Shown: positions 23,962 to 34,840 of the stretch, piece by piece
How positions within the stretch are numbered: the first letter of the stretch is position 1
How the letters are laid out: the number at the start of each line of letters is the position of its first letter
DNA from: Leucocoprinus leucothites
Lineage: Eukaryota > Basidiomycota > Agaricomycetes > Agaricales > Agaricaceae
Reading direction: 5' to 3'
DNA length: 64,000 bases
Assembly: GCA_013368445.1 (NCBI GenBank)
Contig: JAACJO010000006.1
Span: 806,001 to 870,000 of the forward strand
Program-made: the position numbers and the translations under genes
Notes under the pieces: generated by a model
The model's input: the letters and a program-made list of their open reading frames with translations, nothing else
Databases searched by the model: none
Told to the model about the DNA's origin: nothing

Positions 23962-24518
23962 TAAATTGTTAATGAATCACACACGATCTTCTTAACTTTC
24001 CACCCTTCGATCTTCAACCACAGTTTTCTTGCTTGCCTCTCCATTAACTGTTTGTAAACCACGGCTGTGATGTATGCTTTGGAGCCTTGTCCTTTTTCAA
24101 AACTACTGTAACGCTATCACTTTCCATCCTAAATGCCGTAGATGTTCCTTAGTGTATATTCTTTTGTATGTAAAGTAAGAGTTTAATTATGCAAAACATA
24201 CTCGAAAACAAATTCCCTCACAACAACAATGAGCGCCCTCATCGTTAGGAATATTACGCCACCCTAAGCCAGGTAACGACGAAACAAACAAGCACCGCTT
24301 CACGCCTACTGCGTCCACTGTACACCAAAATGGGAAAGCCATTGTCCTCCTTTTATGCGCGTCACCTCGGTGACGCAATTGTGACTCGACGCGTCGACGC
24401 GTCGTATTTGTTTATCCATGTTTTTCTTCCCGCCCCTGCACGGCTAAAGGGTTGTTGGGAATGTCCCGGACGACGACCACAGCCTTAAATTATCGATGCC
24501 ACCTCCCCAGCGGTGAGA
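23962..24518. other. intergenic, EXO1 upstream region
   Basis: This contains the 3' end of the Ser-rich gene and the EXO1 promoter, with two adjacent ACGCGT boxes (listed separately). No other gene is seen. Confidence 0.5.
24389..24402. promoter_or_regulatory. paired MCB-like boxes (ACGCGT-CG-ACGCGT) upstream of EXO1
   Basis: Two ACGCGT palindromes at 24389-24394 and 24397-24402, separated by CG, lie 117 bp before the EXO1 start. Paired MluI boxes are the classic MBF-type G1/S element in yeasts. MSH6 has one such box too. Binding here is inferred. Confidence 0.5.
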
Positions 24519-27500
24519 ATGGGTATAAGTGGCTTACTACCAGCACTCAAGTCCATACAGCGGACAAGACATCTCTCGGAATTCAAAGGCCAGACCATTG
24601 CTATCGATGCCTATGTTTGGTTACACAAAGGGGTTTATTCTTGCGCGACGGAACTGGCTACGGGGAAGCCAACACACAAGTATGCTTTTGAGAAATCTAC
24701 TGCTGTTTACTCACTCAGACAAATCTTTGGTAGATATGTTGACTATGCCATGCATCGAGTGAGGCTCCTCCGGCATTTTGGCATCGAGCCATATGTTGTC
24801 TTTGACGGGGGACCTCTACCAGCTAAGAAAGGCACAGAATCCGAGCGAAAGCAACGGCGGGAGGAAAATCTTTCTCGAGGAAAAGCGTTGGCCGCCCAAG
24901 GGAAACACTCGCAGGCTCGAGACTGTTTTGTAAAGTGTATCGACGTTACGCCGCAAATGGCCTACCAATGCATCAAGGTATGAAACCTAGTATTCCTTGA
25001 GTTAGCGCATTTGACACTTTGATTTTGGTATATCCATAGGCCCTCAGAGCGGAAAATGTGCAATATGTCGTCGCACCGTATGAAGCAGACGCTCAGCTTG
25101 CGTACCTCGAACGCGTCGGGCTTGCTTCTGCCATCCTAACCGAGGACTCCGATCTCCTCGTATTCGGCTGCAAGAACGTGCTATTCAAACTAGATCATGT
25201 GGCGAGCACTGTCTGTCATATTTCACGCGATGATTTTGGCTCAGTCAGGTCAACTGCACTCGACTCCTCATCCATCAACCTTCATGGTTGGAACGACACA
25301 CAATTCCGTGCCATGGCTATTCTCAGTGGTTGTGACTACTTACCCAGTATACCTGGTATTGGATTGAAAACGGCGAACAACTTGTTGAGGAAATGGAAGA
25401 CTGCTGAGGCTGTTGTAAGGGCCATTATGCTGGAGGGAAAAAAGAGGGTGCCGAGTGGATATATGAAGCAATTCAATTTGGCAGAGAGGTGCTTCCGCTT
25501 CCAAAGAGTCTATGACCCTCTGGGAGAAACAATGGTCCACCTGATGGAGGTTGAAGGCGATTGGGATGAAGAGGCGAATGCGTACGTGGGCGAGTGAGTG
25601 AACATTTCCTAACTGTAGACAACATTCACCGACATAATTCAAGGGATATGGATCCACAACTAGCGACAAGTATCGCAGTTGGAAATGTTGACCCAGTCAC
25701 ACGACATCCCATGAAGGACATAAACCCGAGCTTCAAGCCACAAGCATCGAAGTCATCGGAGAAGTCCTCGAAATCCTCCGCCCCGAAGAATAAGGGCAAA
25801 GAAAAGGCAGTTGGCGGTATTCTTAACTTCTTTGGTAGGTTCAAGTATCCCGGTAATTTCGCGTGGTCTCACTCCTCTCAAAGGTCCTAATCCTGTGATC
25901 CCGCGAGATCGGCCTGCTCCATCGAAACCCAATCTGACCGCTTTGACCGGAACTTCAAGCGGAAAGCGGAGGCTAGGCGAGGTGATGGAACTTGACCTAG
26001 CCAGTCGCAAACAGCGGCTCCAAGATGCCACGCAATCTAAATTCTTCTCGACAGCAACCCCACGCCGAGTGTCAACACCTAGACGCTTCTCAGAAGGACT
26101 TGCTGCGGGTCCCTCTCGTATCCGAGAGGGCAACAAAGAGAATATCGGTGTCGCAGTTGATGACGACAGCGAAGCAGATATCTTATCCTCTCTCTCGAAC
26201 AAAGCGAACATTTCACCAACTCAAGACCTAGACCTTGATTTTGATGAGCCGATAAACGGCGTGGAACAAGAGGATGGCTACATGTCCCCCTTGTCGACCT
26301 ATTCACGAGAGACACAGGAACTTTCATCTCCTGGCATTGTCATGTTCACCCCCCTGAAAAAGAAGAAGCGGAAAAACTCTCCAAATGACCGTAGCTGGGA
26401 TGGAGAGCTGGAAGACAAAAGAGGGGACAGTGAACCTGACAAAAGTGGTGGAGGATTGCAAGATGATGACTTCGACGCCGATCCAATATCTAGTCCAATC
26501 TCGTCTATTAAGAAACGAAGACGCCGATCGTGCTCTCCTCTACCGGGTGGTAGAGCTATGTATATCGGTCGGCGCTTGCGGACTCCGTCTCGCTCGTTAT
26601 CTACGGGAAATGTTCTCGTTGCCGCTACTCCGCCACAAGAACGGGATAACCACCAAGACAATACCAGCCATCGCCTGTCCGACCTCAACGAATACCCATT
26701 CCTGTACCCAACCGAACATAAGCATACATATAATGGCCCCGATCTGCAAAGTTGCCTTGGTGTAGGCGATAGTGAAGCAGGACCAGACGAAGATAACCTT
26801 CAAAGTAATACGGGGCTTGCTATTGTCCAAAGCCTCCCTGCATTGGTAGCAAAGGCGAGGGGCAGAGGTCCAAATAGCTCAAACCCAAGATCGGGCTCAG
26901 GTCAAGAATCTGGATCGGAACCAAAGTCAGGCTCCACTTCGCCACTGTCACCATCGCCACAGACGCCCAGAGATGAAGCCAACCTGAATACCGCTTTTAC
27001 TGGTGGCATTACAGCCGTAGAACGCAAGGAAGGGATCACGATTGATGTGGATGCGCTTGAAGTGGGGACGATTGAAATGGAAGCGGAGGTGGAGATGGTG
27101 CAAACAGAGATGGAGTTGGACGACGATCCAGAAGAGAATGCAATAAAATTACAAGCGGAGAGCGCGAAGCATGTTGCCAGAGGTTGGAGGATGAAGTGGG
27201 CATTGGGACAGCTGAAGAGAGAGGATTCTTCCTCCTCTTCGTCAGCCGCAGAGCAGCAAATCTTGAAGTCGAATAAGAGGAGCCAAGAACAGAAGAAGCG
27301 AAGGCAGTCGGTACCAATGGCACTGTGCACGAACCGGCTGCGTCGGGACGAGACGAATGTCACCCCGCTCGGAAAGCATTCGTTGGCAAGGACTGGAACT
27401 AATCGCCCGTTCTCAAATCTACATCAGCAGCAGTCGGCTTTGTCGGCCCCACCAAAGTCCAAACCCGATACTAGACCGTCTGGACTGTCCTCGTCTACAA

Positions 27501-27748
27501 AGAAGTCGGAAGGCATTGATCCCCGACAGCAGCCGTTGGTCAGGAAAAGCTCAAGCTTAGTATTCTTTGATGAGGGTAAGAAGACACCGACGCCTGCCGG
27601 TATCGACAAGTCGCTATTGAAGGATTGGAACAAAAGCCCAAAGCCGAAATTCCAGAGGGAGGATGAGGAAGATGTAGTAGACGGATTCTCTGACGAGATA
27701 GTCGAAATCAGCCCTAAGGCATGGACTGCCTTGAATAAATTTAGGTGA
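24519..27748 (+). CDS. EXO1: exonuclease 1, FEN1/XPG family 5' nuclease
   Basis: Four exons join in phase: 24519-24977, 25040-25593, 25644-25834 and 25884-27748, about 1022 aa. The N-terminus MGISGLLPALKS is the family start, with the free-amino-end Gly and the XPG-N motif (IAIDAYVWLHKG, YVVFDGGPLPAKK). The XPG-I domain follows (VVAPYEADAQLAYLERVG, ILTEDSDLLVFGC) with the metal-binding acidic residues, then the helix-hairpin-helix (CDYLPSIPGIGLKTA). DPVTRHP soon after the nuclease is typical of Exo1. The long C-terminal half is Ser/Pro/charged disorder, where Msh2 and Mlh1 binding usually lie. Exo1 digests the nicked strand from a mismatch and resects double-strand ends. The third exon requires an AAG acceptor to keep frame. 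MSH6 lies nearby on the opposite strand. Confidence 0.93.
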
Positions 27749-28083
27749 GCAATCTAAAGTCTTAACCAGAAACATATAACTCATGTCAACATTGGCTGTG
27801 CAGATATCAGTAGGAGTCAATGTGCGACTTCTTCTCTCGTCATAACATGAGTTAAGGACCGACACAAATCATTCTATTCCCACTCTGCTTTCTTGTATTC
27901 TTCATGGAATGGACTACTTTAGCTGAACCTGTTATACTACTCACGACTTGGATACCATAACCACAGATATCTATTTGGATTTGCGTGAAGAATCTACATG
28001 ACTTAAGTAACTCGTGACATATGTTAGGGGGATAAATAATGTCAAACGGGCATTCCACAGGGATGGGGATGCTGTTGAATGAA
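27749..28083. other. intergenic, convergent 3' ends
   Basis: A short spacer between EXO1 and the converging PIG-P gene. It holds only 3' flanking sequence. Confidence 0.5.
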
Positions 28084-28662
28084 TCAACTGTCCTCGTTCA
28101 CCCTGCGCTGATACAGTATGCGGTTAACCATCCCGAGTGGCATATCGTATAACTGGGGGATTGCAGAGGGATCTGTTGACGCTACGTAGACGTTTGGAGT
28201 ATGGTTGGAAGGTGGAAGTTGGGCAAAAGAATCTGTATTTTTCGGGTGGTGAATAACGCACCCAAGGAACGCGGTCAGGCCACAAAGGTATCAAACTAAC
28301 GGAGAGCCAACCACTTACCTGTTACTGTGCTCATGTCTGAGAAGCTCGGTGTCCCAAGTAGTGCCAGCGACCAATAAACGATATAGGTCAGGATGATCAC
28401 GATGATGGTCCAGGCTGGGATGAGAATTGACCACTCCCTGAATGGTTCAAAAGAAGTCAGTCCTGTTAGGCCAAGGTTTTCATAGTCAAATTCACCTATT
28501 CGGATACCAGTCTATGCCAACTGCCATAATCCAGCGGTCAGGTAGGAGCGCCCATAGGATGTAGAGAACAAACAGGAATGAAGTGGAGGCCCAAGCTACA
28601 AAACCATAGAACTCTGGTGCACGGCTTTTGGTCATACGTTCGGGATTCTGGGTTGTCGCCAT
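28084..28662 (-). CDS. GPI19: GPI N-acetylglucosaminyltransferase subunit P
   Basis: Three exons (28662-28496, 28437-28319, 28232-28084) give 144 aa. Exon 1 carries EFYGFVAWASTSFLFVLYIL and WALLPD, the first membrane helix and following motif of the PIG-P family. Exon 2 carries IPAWTIIVIILTYIVYWSL, the second helix, and exon 3 ends with IPQLYDMPLGMVNRILY, the conserved tail. The protein is a two-pass ER membrane subunit of the complex that adds GlcNAc to phosphatidylinositol, the first step of GPI-anchor synthesis. All three exons are required for the family pattern and their phases agree. Confidence 0.92.
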
Positions 28663-29127
28663 CGAGTTGGAGTCTTGTAGAGATCTTGAAAGTAGCTAGC
28701 TAGTACGATTCAAAGCTCAAGTTCACCGTAGGGTACGGTAGTTTAGATCGTAGCTCCAGTGTAAATTGAAAAAAAAACTAAACTAGACAGCCAGCTGGAC
28801 GCCAACCTCATATAATCAATCAGGTTGAATTCAGAAGAAATGGGAGATCTCACTTTGTTTAGTATTTCATGGCTAAAACGACGGTGTTAAAGCGAGCGAC
28901 CAACACTTGGAAATGTTCACAAGTCGTGTTCCTGTTAGTGTTTGTTCGAGTTTGCTCTTGTAGAACCAAGCAATAACCAGCAACGCGGCCATGCCATCAC
29001 AAAACAAACACAGAAAAAGCTGACTAGTAAACTACTGGCTGACTCTAGGTGGCTAACCAATCTTTGAAGCCTTCATAAGTCGCTATGACTTCATACAGCA
29101 TGCTTAAAACACTCCTTCCATTGCATT
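28663..29127. other. intergenic between divergent genes
   Basis: This holds the upstream regions of GPI19 and of the peroxygenase gene. No other feature is seen. Confidence 0.5.
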
Positions 29128-30486
29128 ATGTGTCATTCGATGAGCCTCGCCACCCTCATTCTCGCCGGCCTTTACTTCGCTAAAGCTTTTCCGACATCGT
29201 CCTTTCCGGCCCATCGTTCTCTTACTGGACTGTCCAGGGATCATTTAAATCTGATTCTTCCAATGCTCCAGGTCGCTCCCCCTCAAGACCCTCCCGGGCC
29301 ACTTGAGGATACCTCAGCGAAACTGGTATATGATGATGCTCACCCTTGGATAGCCCCGGGACCGAACGATATGCGAGGCCCTTGCCCAGCTCTCAACACT
29401 CTCGCATCTCATGGGGTGAGTATTTTAGATGCTTAAGCCTATTTTCTTTGCTGACCACTGATCATTTCATCAGTATCTTCCCCGGAACGGCATTGCTACT
29501 CCAGCCCAGATCATCACTGCTGTCATGGAAGGCAAGGAGCCTTCGAATCTAGGCGTAAATAGGTTTGTAGACTCACATTGAGGCATTCAGGTTTTAACAT
29601 GGAAAACGGCATTGCCAAACTCGCAACCTACGCGGCACTCTTGGTCGATGGAAACCCAGTTACCAACCTTCTAAGCATTGGAGGCAAGAGCTCTACGACT
29701 GGTGAAGACCTTCCTCAACCTGCGGTTGTCGGTGGGCTGAACACCCACGATGTGTTTGAGGGTTCGACACATCATTCATGATCCTAATTGGCACTGACAA
29801 TACCTTAAGGCGATGCAAGCATGTCTCGTGCCGACTCATTCTTTGGCGATAACTACAGTTTCAACCCGACCCTGTGGGATGAAGTACGTCTCCGCTTTTG
29901 CAGCGCATCTTCCTCTAGTGTTTGATTCAACATCTACCAGTTCGTCGATTTCAGCAATCGGTTCGGGGCCGGAAAATATAACCTAACAGTTGCTGGAGAG
30001 TTGCGGCGACAGCGAGTTCAAGATTCTATATCCACTAATCCAACGTTCTCCTTCGTTGCACCCCGCTACTTTATTGCTTATGGCGAATCCGTGTTTCCCA
30101 TAAACTTCTTCGTCGACGGCCGCCAGACCGATAAACAACTGGATCCCAATGACGCACTCGCCTTTTTCCGTGACATGAAATATCCCGACGGATTCTTCCG
30201 GACTGGACAACCAATGGGCATTGAAGGAGTAGAGGCTGTGATAGCTGCTCACCCCGTCGCCCCAGGCGCTAATCGCGGGACCGTGAACAGCTATACCCCA
30301 GACCCGAACTCTGCTGACTTCTCGAACATTTGCTTGCTGTATGTCAACTTTGTCAACCAGACGATTCGAAACCTGTATCCTAATCCGACAGGAGTACTCA
30401 AGGATGCATTGAACAGGAATTTAGATTTCTTGTACGAATTCTTTGATACCCTAGCGTGCCCGCAGATTTTTCCTTACGGCCAATAG
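29128..30486 (+). CDS. secreted haem-thiolate peroxidase, unspecific peroxygenase type
   Basis: Five exons (29128-29415, 29474-29531, 29591-29761, 29810-29883, 29941-30486) give about 378 aa. The N-terminus MSLATLILAGLYFAKAFPT is a signal peptide; the ATG at 29140 is an alternative start. GPCPALNTLASHG contains the Pro-Cys-Pro motif whose Cys is the haem thiolate ligand. EGDASMSR supplies the acid-base Glu and the Gly-Asp-Ser type motif with Arg, the pattern of long unspecific peroxygenases rather than the EHD pattern of short ones. Such enzymes oxyfunctionalise alkanes and aromatics with hydrogen peroxide outside the cell. The second intron (29532-29590) must use a GC...AG pair to give EGFNMEN. 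Several N-glycosylation sites are present. Product range cannot be predicted. Confidence 0.92.
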
Positions 30487-30640
30487 AGCCACTAATATAT
30501 GTACATCTTGACGTTGCATATTCTGGTGTAGCGCCGTTTTCGAGTTGTTCACAGCTACTCAATCCCGATTTCTTGATTATTTCTATGACAAAATTAGCCG
30601 ACTCATGCTTTGAGAGGTTCAAGTGCTGATCGATGATCAG

Positions 30641-32111
30641 CTAATTCTGGCGTATACAGTACTCGAGTCCCTTCATAAACGTCTCCGGCAAATCAGAATG
30701 AATCTGTTAAAAACAAACCGTTTTAAGCTTGGGCAAATCACAACCCAGGTTTAAGATTCGACTTACGAAATGGTTCCCTTCTGCGATGTCTTTGAAATAC
30801 AGTGAACGTAAGTGGGGCGCCTTGCCTTGCTTGATTAGCTGTGAATATTTATCCTGTATCGCATAACGAGCCACGACAGTCATCCAGATAGAGCACTTCC
30901 CGTGTAGGTATCCGATACGAGCATTAGGGAGGGTCTGGTTGGAGAGTTCATGCTGAATAGTACATTATCGGCCATCTCCTGTATTTTGAATCGACAGTCT
31001 CTTTAAAGCGGTAAGTCAATGCAGTCCACCAGAGAGAAGAGGAATAGTCAACGCACAAAATGAGATACTCGGAGCGTACACCAAAATCTTCAGTCCACTT
31101 CTCCCATTGAGCTGGCGTCCACGATAGAACTGTGCAGCGTTCTGTCTTCTCTCGCCGTCCATCCAGCTCAGACAGTACTCCATTCCAACCATTTGGGTGA
31201 TCAAAGTAACAAGATACCCAGATCCTGAACACATCCTTCCTCGCCTCTACCGGAAATACCGTCAAAGGATCGAAAAGTTTGACCTCCGAGTCATCCGAAA
31301 CTGGTGGATGCATACCAAATGCATTGTAAGCTGGTTCTGAAGATGGCATTCTGTTATCACTGGATAGCTGGTAATAGCAAGACAAGCCTACCATACAGAA
31401 TGAGCATGGTTAAATAAGGTTCAATAACGTTTTATACGGCTTCAGGATGTCAGTTTCTTCATCGAGCATGGCCATCACATGTATGGTTCCCGTTGACCAG
31501 CCTGCGAGGGAGACGCCTCCCCATGAGCGGTCGTCTGTAGGCTTGCAAATAGCGGTTTGTTGAAGGGACTCGATGCTGGGCGAACACGGTGGTATTGGAG
31601 GGCAAACGAGCGGGGTACAGAAATGTAGACTAAGTATATATACATAAAACCATAGTAACAATAATATATGAAATTTAAACTCAGAATAATTCACGAGGAT
31701 AATCTCGGATTGCTATTCTACACGTTTCCTTGATGATATAGTACAGGAAGTAGGCCCACACCGCGCCTGCATTCCCAGAAAAACTCCTTCGGATTTTCGG
31801 CCAACTTTCTCACTTCTTCATCTGTGCATGGTGTTGAACCCGCATAATCTCTCCTCTGGGGAAGGAGCAAACGAAGATTCATTGCTGGAGCTAATGAAAG
31901 GAGGTGCTCAAAACCGCCTTATGGGTGTTATCGTTAGCGATGCTGAAAAAACTTCCGACGACGGTAGGAGGCGCATACATGCATTGAAGGAACCCCCATG
32001 GAGCAGAATAAGTGTGGAAAAATTATCGGAATTGGCGACTGGCCCTGAGTCGAGATATGTGATTTCATTTCCGTCTAGTAAGCGGGCGATAAGGCTTTGA
32101 GAATCAGACAT
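30641..32111 (-). CDS. alpha/beta-hydrolase fold protein, paralog B (probable frameshift)
   Basis: This is the downstream member of a tandem pair. It starts MSDSQSLIARLLDGNEITYL at 32111 and has ILLHGGSFN (oxyanion region), then PQRRDYAGST and a GWSTG nucleophile elbow near 31.5 kb. The middle segment (LFDPLTVFPVEARKD...) and the final exon IHSDLPETFMKGLEYCIRQN match paralog A closely. Near 31,778 the frame NPKEFFW changes to a frame reading GNAGAVWAYFLYYI, which is the continuation expected from paralog A; this needs a one-base insertion in the TTTTTCTGGG tract. A stretch of about 170 nt after it also lacks counterpart in paralog A. It is therefore either a recent pseudogene or has a different exon structure. 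The substrate is unknown. Confidence 0.6.
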
Positions 32112-32417
32112 ATTCGCAAGTTAAGGAGGTGATAACAAGACATCACAGTGGAATCGATAAAGAACCTTGAACTTAATTTACGGCAGATAGATGACTGTGC
32201 TTTGTAGCTCCCATTGGCAAGTTGATCGGGATCAGCAGTTCTCTGCTCAGAATAGTCGCCAACCTAAGTACGATTGTTTACTCCCGCCATTCAACTCTCG
32301 GAAGGTTCCACTCTGGTGGGATGAAATTTGGTGTCTCATTTGACTTGGAGAGTCTAGCAGAGCGGAGGTCGAGTTGTCTATAGTAATCTTGCCAAAACAC
32401 CTGCTCGGAATTTTCCT
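32112..32417. other. spacer between tandem hydrolase genes
   Basis: This is the promoter side of paralog B and the 3' side of paralog A. Nothing else is seen. Confidence 0.5.
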
Positions 32418-33735
32418 TCATAATCTCGGTGATATTTTTTCTGGGCGTATACTGTCCGCCATCAGTTTCATAAAGCTTTCAGGAGTTTCAGAGTGGATCT
32501 ATTTTGAAGTTAGCAAGCCACAGGGCATATACATAATGGGAGCCCACAAAGTGATTCCCCTCCTCTGAGTCGATGAAATGAAAGCTACGAATATTGTCTT
32601 TTTGACCCTGCGATAAAAGCTCTAGGTACTTCCTCTTGATACTATGCCTGGCGAATGCGCACATCCATATGGAACGTTTTCCGTGCACGAAAGAAACACG
32701 GGCAAGTGGGAACCTGCGAGGATTCAGGGCGAAGAGAGCGTTGTTACTCATGCGATTGATATGGTGTTGGGCAACTGATTTACTTCTGTTAAAGGGTTGG
32801 AAATAGGGTAATTGGGAAAGATCGAAAACGAAAGACTTACATAACAATAGCGTCTGACCTCAACGGAAAGTCTTCAGTCCTCTCTTCTTGCAAGGCAGGC
32901 GTCCAGGATTTGAAAACGCATTGCTCTGTTTCCAGCCGTGAGTCCAAGTTTGAGAGTTCCAAAACATCCGGCTCGGTATCATGATCATAATAAGAAGAAA
33001 CCCATCGTCGGAATTTCTGTTTACTTTCTTCGGGGTCTTTGATATGAAATGGGTCAAACATGTGCATAAGAGTAGGAGGAGTGGGAATGCCAAAGGCACA
33101 ATGAGGTGGGTCTAAGCAAGTGGTGTGAGCTCGAGAAATTTTGTTTGATTTGATTATAGAAGTTTACCATAGAGTACGAGGGACAAAACATATGGTTCAA
33201 TAGCAGCATACGTCTCTTCGTTTAGTGTAGCCCCCTCAAAGAACATAGATTGTGCAAACACGTTTCCAATGGACCAGCCTGCGATCGCTATCCCACCTGA
33301 CGATCGATCTTCGGAGGCCGTACACACCTCGGTATTACTCACGAGGTAATGCACAAATTGTGCCATTACCTCTCCTGCGGTGCCAAAGAAAGCAGTCGGA
33401 TTATCCGAACGAAGGACAGACATTTCATCATCGGTATATTTTGATGAACCAGCATAATCACGCCTCTGGACAAGGACCAAACGAAGGTTGACTTGGGGCG
33501 CAATGGGAATGAGGTGTTTGAAACCGTCTGCGATAAATATTCGAGATATAATATATTAGAATGGGACGCATTGATCAAAACAAAGCTTACAAGAATTGAA
33601 GTGACACCCATGAACGAGAACCAAAGTTGTGAAGGACGTTGAACCCACAACTGGACCGGAGTCAAAGTATGTTAACTCAATCCCGGCTGGTAAGGATGCA
33701 ACCACCGGTACGGTCGAATGGAAGGGAGTAGCCAT
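32418..33735 (-). CDS. alpha/beta-hydrolase fold protein, paralog A
   Basis: The gene starts MATPFHSTVPVVASLPAGIE at 33735. Exon 1 reaches LVLVHGCHFNS (oxyanion region). Exon 2 gives GFKHLIPIAPQVNLRLVLVQ, RRDYAGSSKYTDDEM and GGIAIAGWSIGNVFAQ, where GWSIG is the Gly-X-Ser-X-Gly nucleophile elbow. Later exons encode AHMFDPFHIKDPEESKQ and a C-terminal part with FVHGKRSIWMC, FHFIDSEEGNHF, in which the His may be catalytic; the last short exon ends IHSETPESFMKLMADSIRP and KISPRL. This exon order is shared with paralog B. No signal peptide is visible. Agaricomycetes carry many such uncharacterised hydrolases; no substrate can be inferred. Confidence 0.75.
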
Positions 33736-34840
33736 CTTTCGAACCAGTATTACTTCGAGGAGTCCTTCAAAAGTGTGGAAATGACACTTTTAGATTGTAC
33801 TCCCACTTTTATAGAGATGTTGGAGTGATACGATGGCGAGGTGTCACAAGACCATCGCAAGCGTAACTGGTGTGAGTCTTCACAAAAATAATCATCAATA
33901 AAGACGGCCTTCGATGCAGTGCGTCAAGCACATGATGTCAAGTCTGAGCGAGAGTAGAGTAGATTAATCGAGGCTAGAGCATGCTCATTTGCAACCACCT
34001 AAATGCCATTTTGAGCCAGATAAGCTCAGGATCGGAACTAGTATATGGTGAGATTGTCAAATCTCAGGTCCGCCGTCCAAGTCCATTCTTGCTGAGGTTT
34101 GTTCAAAGCCGAACAGCCCGTGAAGTCGGCTGGTACAATACTTTAATCAAGCCTTAGTCTGGGCTTCACGCGAATTATAACTGCATACACTCGTCAGAAG
34201 GACATGAGTGACAGGGTCCGTGCCTCTGGACCGATTGCATTGGTTGCATTCGGATCAGTATCCAACGACTTCGCCAGGATCTGTTGCCTCCCTCTAGCGA
34301 TAAGTGGTTCTGTATCGTGCATATATGGCGCTCTTCAGTGAGTGTATGCTGCAAGATCTGGGCAGGTTAGTGTGATTGATGTGAGTCCTAGCTGCTCGAG
34401 CCTCTTGATCTATAAAGTGGTCCCACTTCAGGGCCACAATCACGGAACGAAGGATGTTCTGGTGAAGTTATCACGTTTATTGAGCCACATACGGAGCTAT
34501 GCAAGCTTTGCTGTTGATTGGGTCCTGCTCCCTAAATACAAGAGGCTCTTCTTGGTATCATAGACCAGTGATCTATACATCTTTTCATAAATTAGATTGA
34601 TTATTAAAAATAAAAGGCCGAGCAGTATTCGCAAGTGTCAACAAACAGAACAAGCATGATGCATGGCAGAAACACAAAACAATAATCGATAACGTGACAA
34701 ACGATGCAGAGAAGAAGTGGGGAATAAACGATTCGTGACTAGTTGGTGCTATAATGTTTGAAGGTGCTCTTGATTGGGTATGTCCATGGTGCGAGTGCTT
34801 CCGTTGTCATCTGGAACAGTTACAAAATCCATAGGAGTTA
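33736..34840. other. intergenic region left of the segmental duplication
   Basis: About 1.1 kb with the paralog A promoter and no supported gene. The 12.4-kb duplicated unit begins inside the next gene, near 35,085. Confidence 0.4.
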
